From Paenarthrobacter nicotinovorans (lineage in GTDB: Bacteria; Actinomycetota; Actinomycetes; Actinomycetales; Micrococcaceae): a DNA stretch of 64,000 bases. The position numbers were made by a program, and so were the translations under genes. Below, one piece after another: positions 63,342-64,000 of the stretch (its first letter is position 1; the number at the start of each line of letters is the position of its first letter). Below the pieces are notes generated by a model. The model was not told the DNA's origin. It did not search any database and saw only the letters and a list, made by a program, of their open reading frames with translations. The stretch lies in contig NZ_SZVS01000001.1 in the NCBI RefSeq assembly GCF_007670255.1, forward strand, positions 522,501-586,500. Reading direction: 5' to 3'.

Positions 63342-64000
63342 CTAGTGGGTGTCGACTGCCGAGATCTCGGACTTGTCTTCGCCCCAGAGGGTGTGGAACG
63401 TTCCTTCGGTGTCCACGCGGCCGTAGGTGTGTGCGCCGAAGAGGTCGCGCTGGCCCTGGATCAAGGCAGCGGCAACGCGCTTGCGGCGGAGGCCGTCGTA
63501 GTACGCCAGCGACGAGGAGAAGACCGGTACCGGAATACCGAGCTGCACGGCGGTAGCGACAACGCGGCGCCAGGCCGGGAGCGCATCTGCAATGGCCTTG
63601 GTGAAGGCCGGAGCGAACAGCAGGTTGGCGGGCTTCTCGTCGGCTGCGTAGGCCTTGGTGATGTCCTTGAGCAGTTCGGCACGGATGATGCAGCCTGCGC
63701 GCCACAAGGAAGCGATCTCGTCCAGCTTGAGGTCCCAGCCGTACTCCTTGGCAGCGGAGGTCAGCATGTCCAGGCCCTGGGCATAGGAGACCAGCTTGGA
63801 GGCGTACAGAGCCTGACGGACGTCCTCAACGAACGTTTCGGGGATCTCCACGGAAGCCTCTTCGCCAGCGAGCAGTTCCTGGCCGAGCTTGCGCTGCTCG
63901 GTCTGGGAGGACAGCGCGCGGGCGAACACAGACTCAGCGATGCCCGAGACAGGCGATCCGAGTTCAAGGGCGGAGATGACGGTCCAGCGTCCGGTACCCT
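63342..64000 (-). CDS. gnd: 6-phosphogluconate dehydrogenase, C-terminal part (cut by window edge)
   Basis: Decarboxylating step of the pentose phosphate pathway. The visible 219 or so residues cover the helical C-terminal domain: GRWTVISALELGSPVSGIAE at the edge, then VEDVRQALYASKLVSYAQG, IASLWRAGCIIRAELL, SSSLAYYDGLRRKR, and the C-terminal active-site tail RDLFGAHTYGRVDTEG. The NADP-binding N-terminus lies outside the window. Stop is at 63342-63344. Confidence 0.95.
   Translation of the reverse strand, partial: GTGRWTVISALELGSPVSGIAESVFARALSSQTEQRKLGQELLAGEEASVEIPETFVEDVRQALYASKLVSYAQGLDMLTSAAKEYGWDLKLDEIASLWRAGCIIRAELLKDITKAYAADEKPANLLFAPAFTKAIADALPAWRRVVATAVQLGIPVPVFSSSLAYYDGLRRKRVAAALIQGQRDLFGAHTYGRVDTEGTFHTLWGEDKSEISAVDTH

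Overview
The window is a high-GC actinobacterial chromosome segment, most likely from the family Micrococcaceae (Arthrobacter or Paenarthrobacter type). The pointers are a RNase E/G with a long Arg- and Ala/Pro/Glu-rich N-terminal arm, an actinobacterial ileS T-box leader, adjacent clpX and clpP1P2-tig units, an Rv2466c-like protein, an MptB-type mannosyltransferase, a GapB-type extended GAPDH and a class A RNase P RNA. Many host genes on the plus strand have a TAnnnT-type hexamer 6-7 nt before the start codon, which suggests leaderless transcripts.

Region 1 (1-31.6 kb) is ordinary housekeeping DNA. It holds the RNase E/G N-terminus, a VKOR-family protein, and a leftward operon ileS-folC-DUF4233-ndk behind a T-box riboswitch. 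It then has an EEP-family phosphatase/nuclease, an SDR, valS, two Fpg/Nei glycosylases, an Rv2466c-like DsbA-family protein, clpX, clpP2, clpP1 and tig. After tRNA-Pro and tRNA-Gly come rpiB, a DUF1648 membrane protein, pepN, an OsmC protein, an NAD-dependent epimerase, an MscS channel overlapping a truncated hemoglobin, tesB, ettA, a DUF6993 lipoprotein and tRNA-Arg.

Region 2 (31.96-49.87 kb) is a complete, very small prophage of about 17.9 kb. It is integrated inside an ssb paralog (ssbB-like) next to ettA. The 5' part of ssbB is at 31811-31966 and the 3' part at 49861-50271, and joining them at the shared TGGTA restores one reading frame. All prophage genes read rightward. They are a large serine integrase at the left end; two small proteins and an AT-rich control region; an SF3 primase/helicase flanked by hairpins and repeats that may be an origin; short membrane proteins and an M23 endolysin; HNH, small and large terminase; portal; a fused protease-capsid protein; connector, tail and tape-measure genes; a collagen-like fibre; and a membrane-anchored accessory protein. 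The DNA is visibly more AT-rich than the host. I see no CI-like repressor. The reconstructed attP and attB are both dyads centred on the same TG dinucleotide, and the integrase promoter appears to overlap attP, so integration would change its -35 region.

Region 3 (50-64 kb) returns to host genes: an AlkD-like protein, an MptB-like mannosyltransferase, orn, tRNA-His, def, a NAT_N/NAT_C acyltransferase-like protein, a secreted HNH nuclease, a GapB-type GAPDH, rnpB, yaaA, a degenerate zinc-ribbon coiled-coil protein, a Nif3 family protein, msrA, cysK-cysE and the C-terminal part of gnd.
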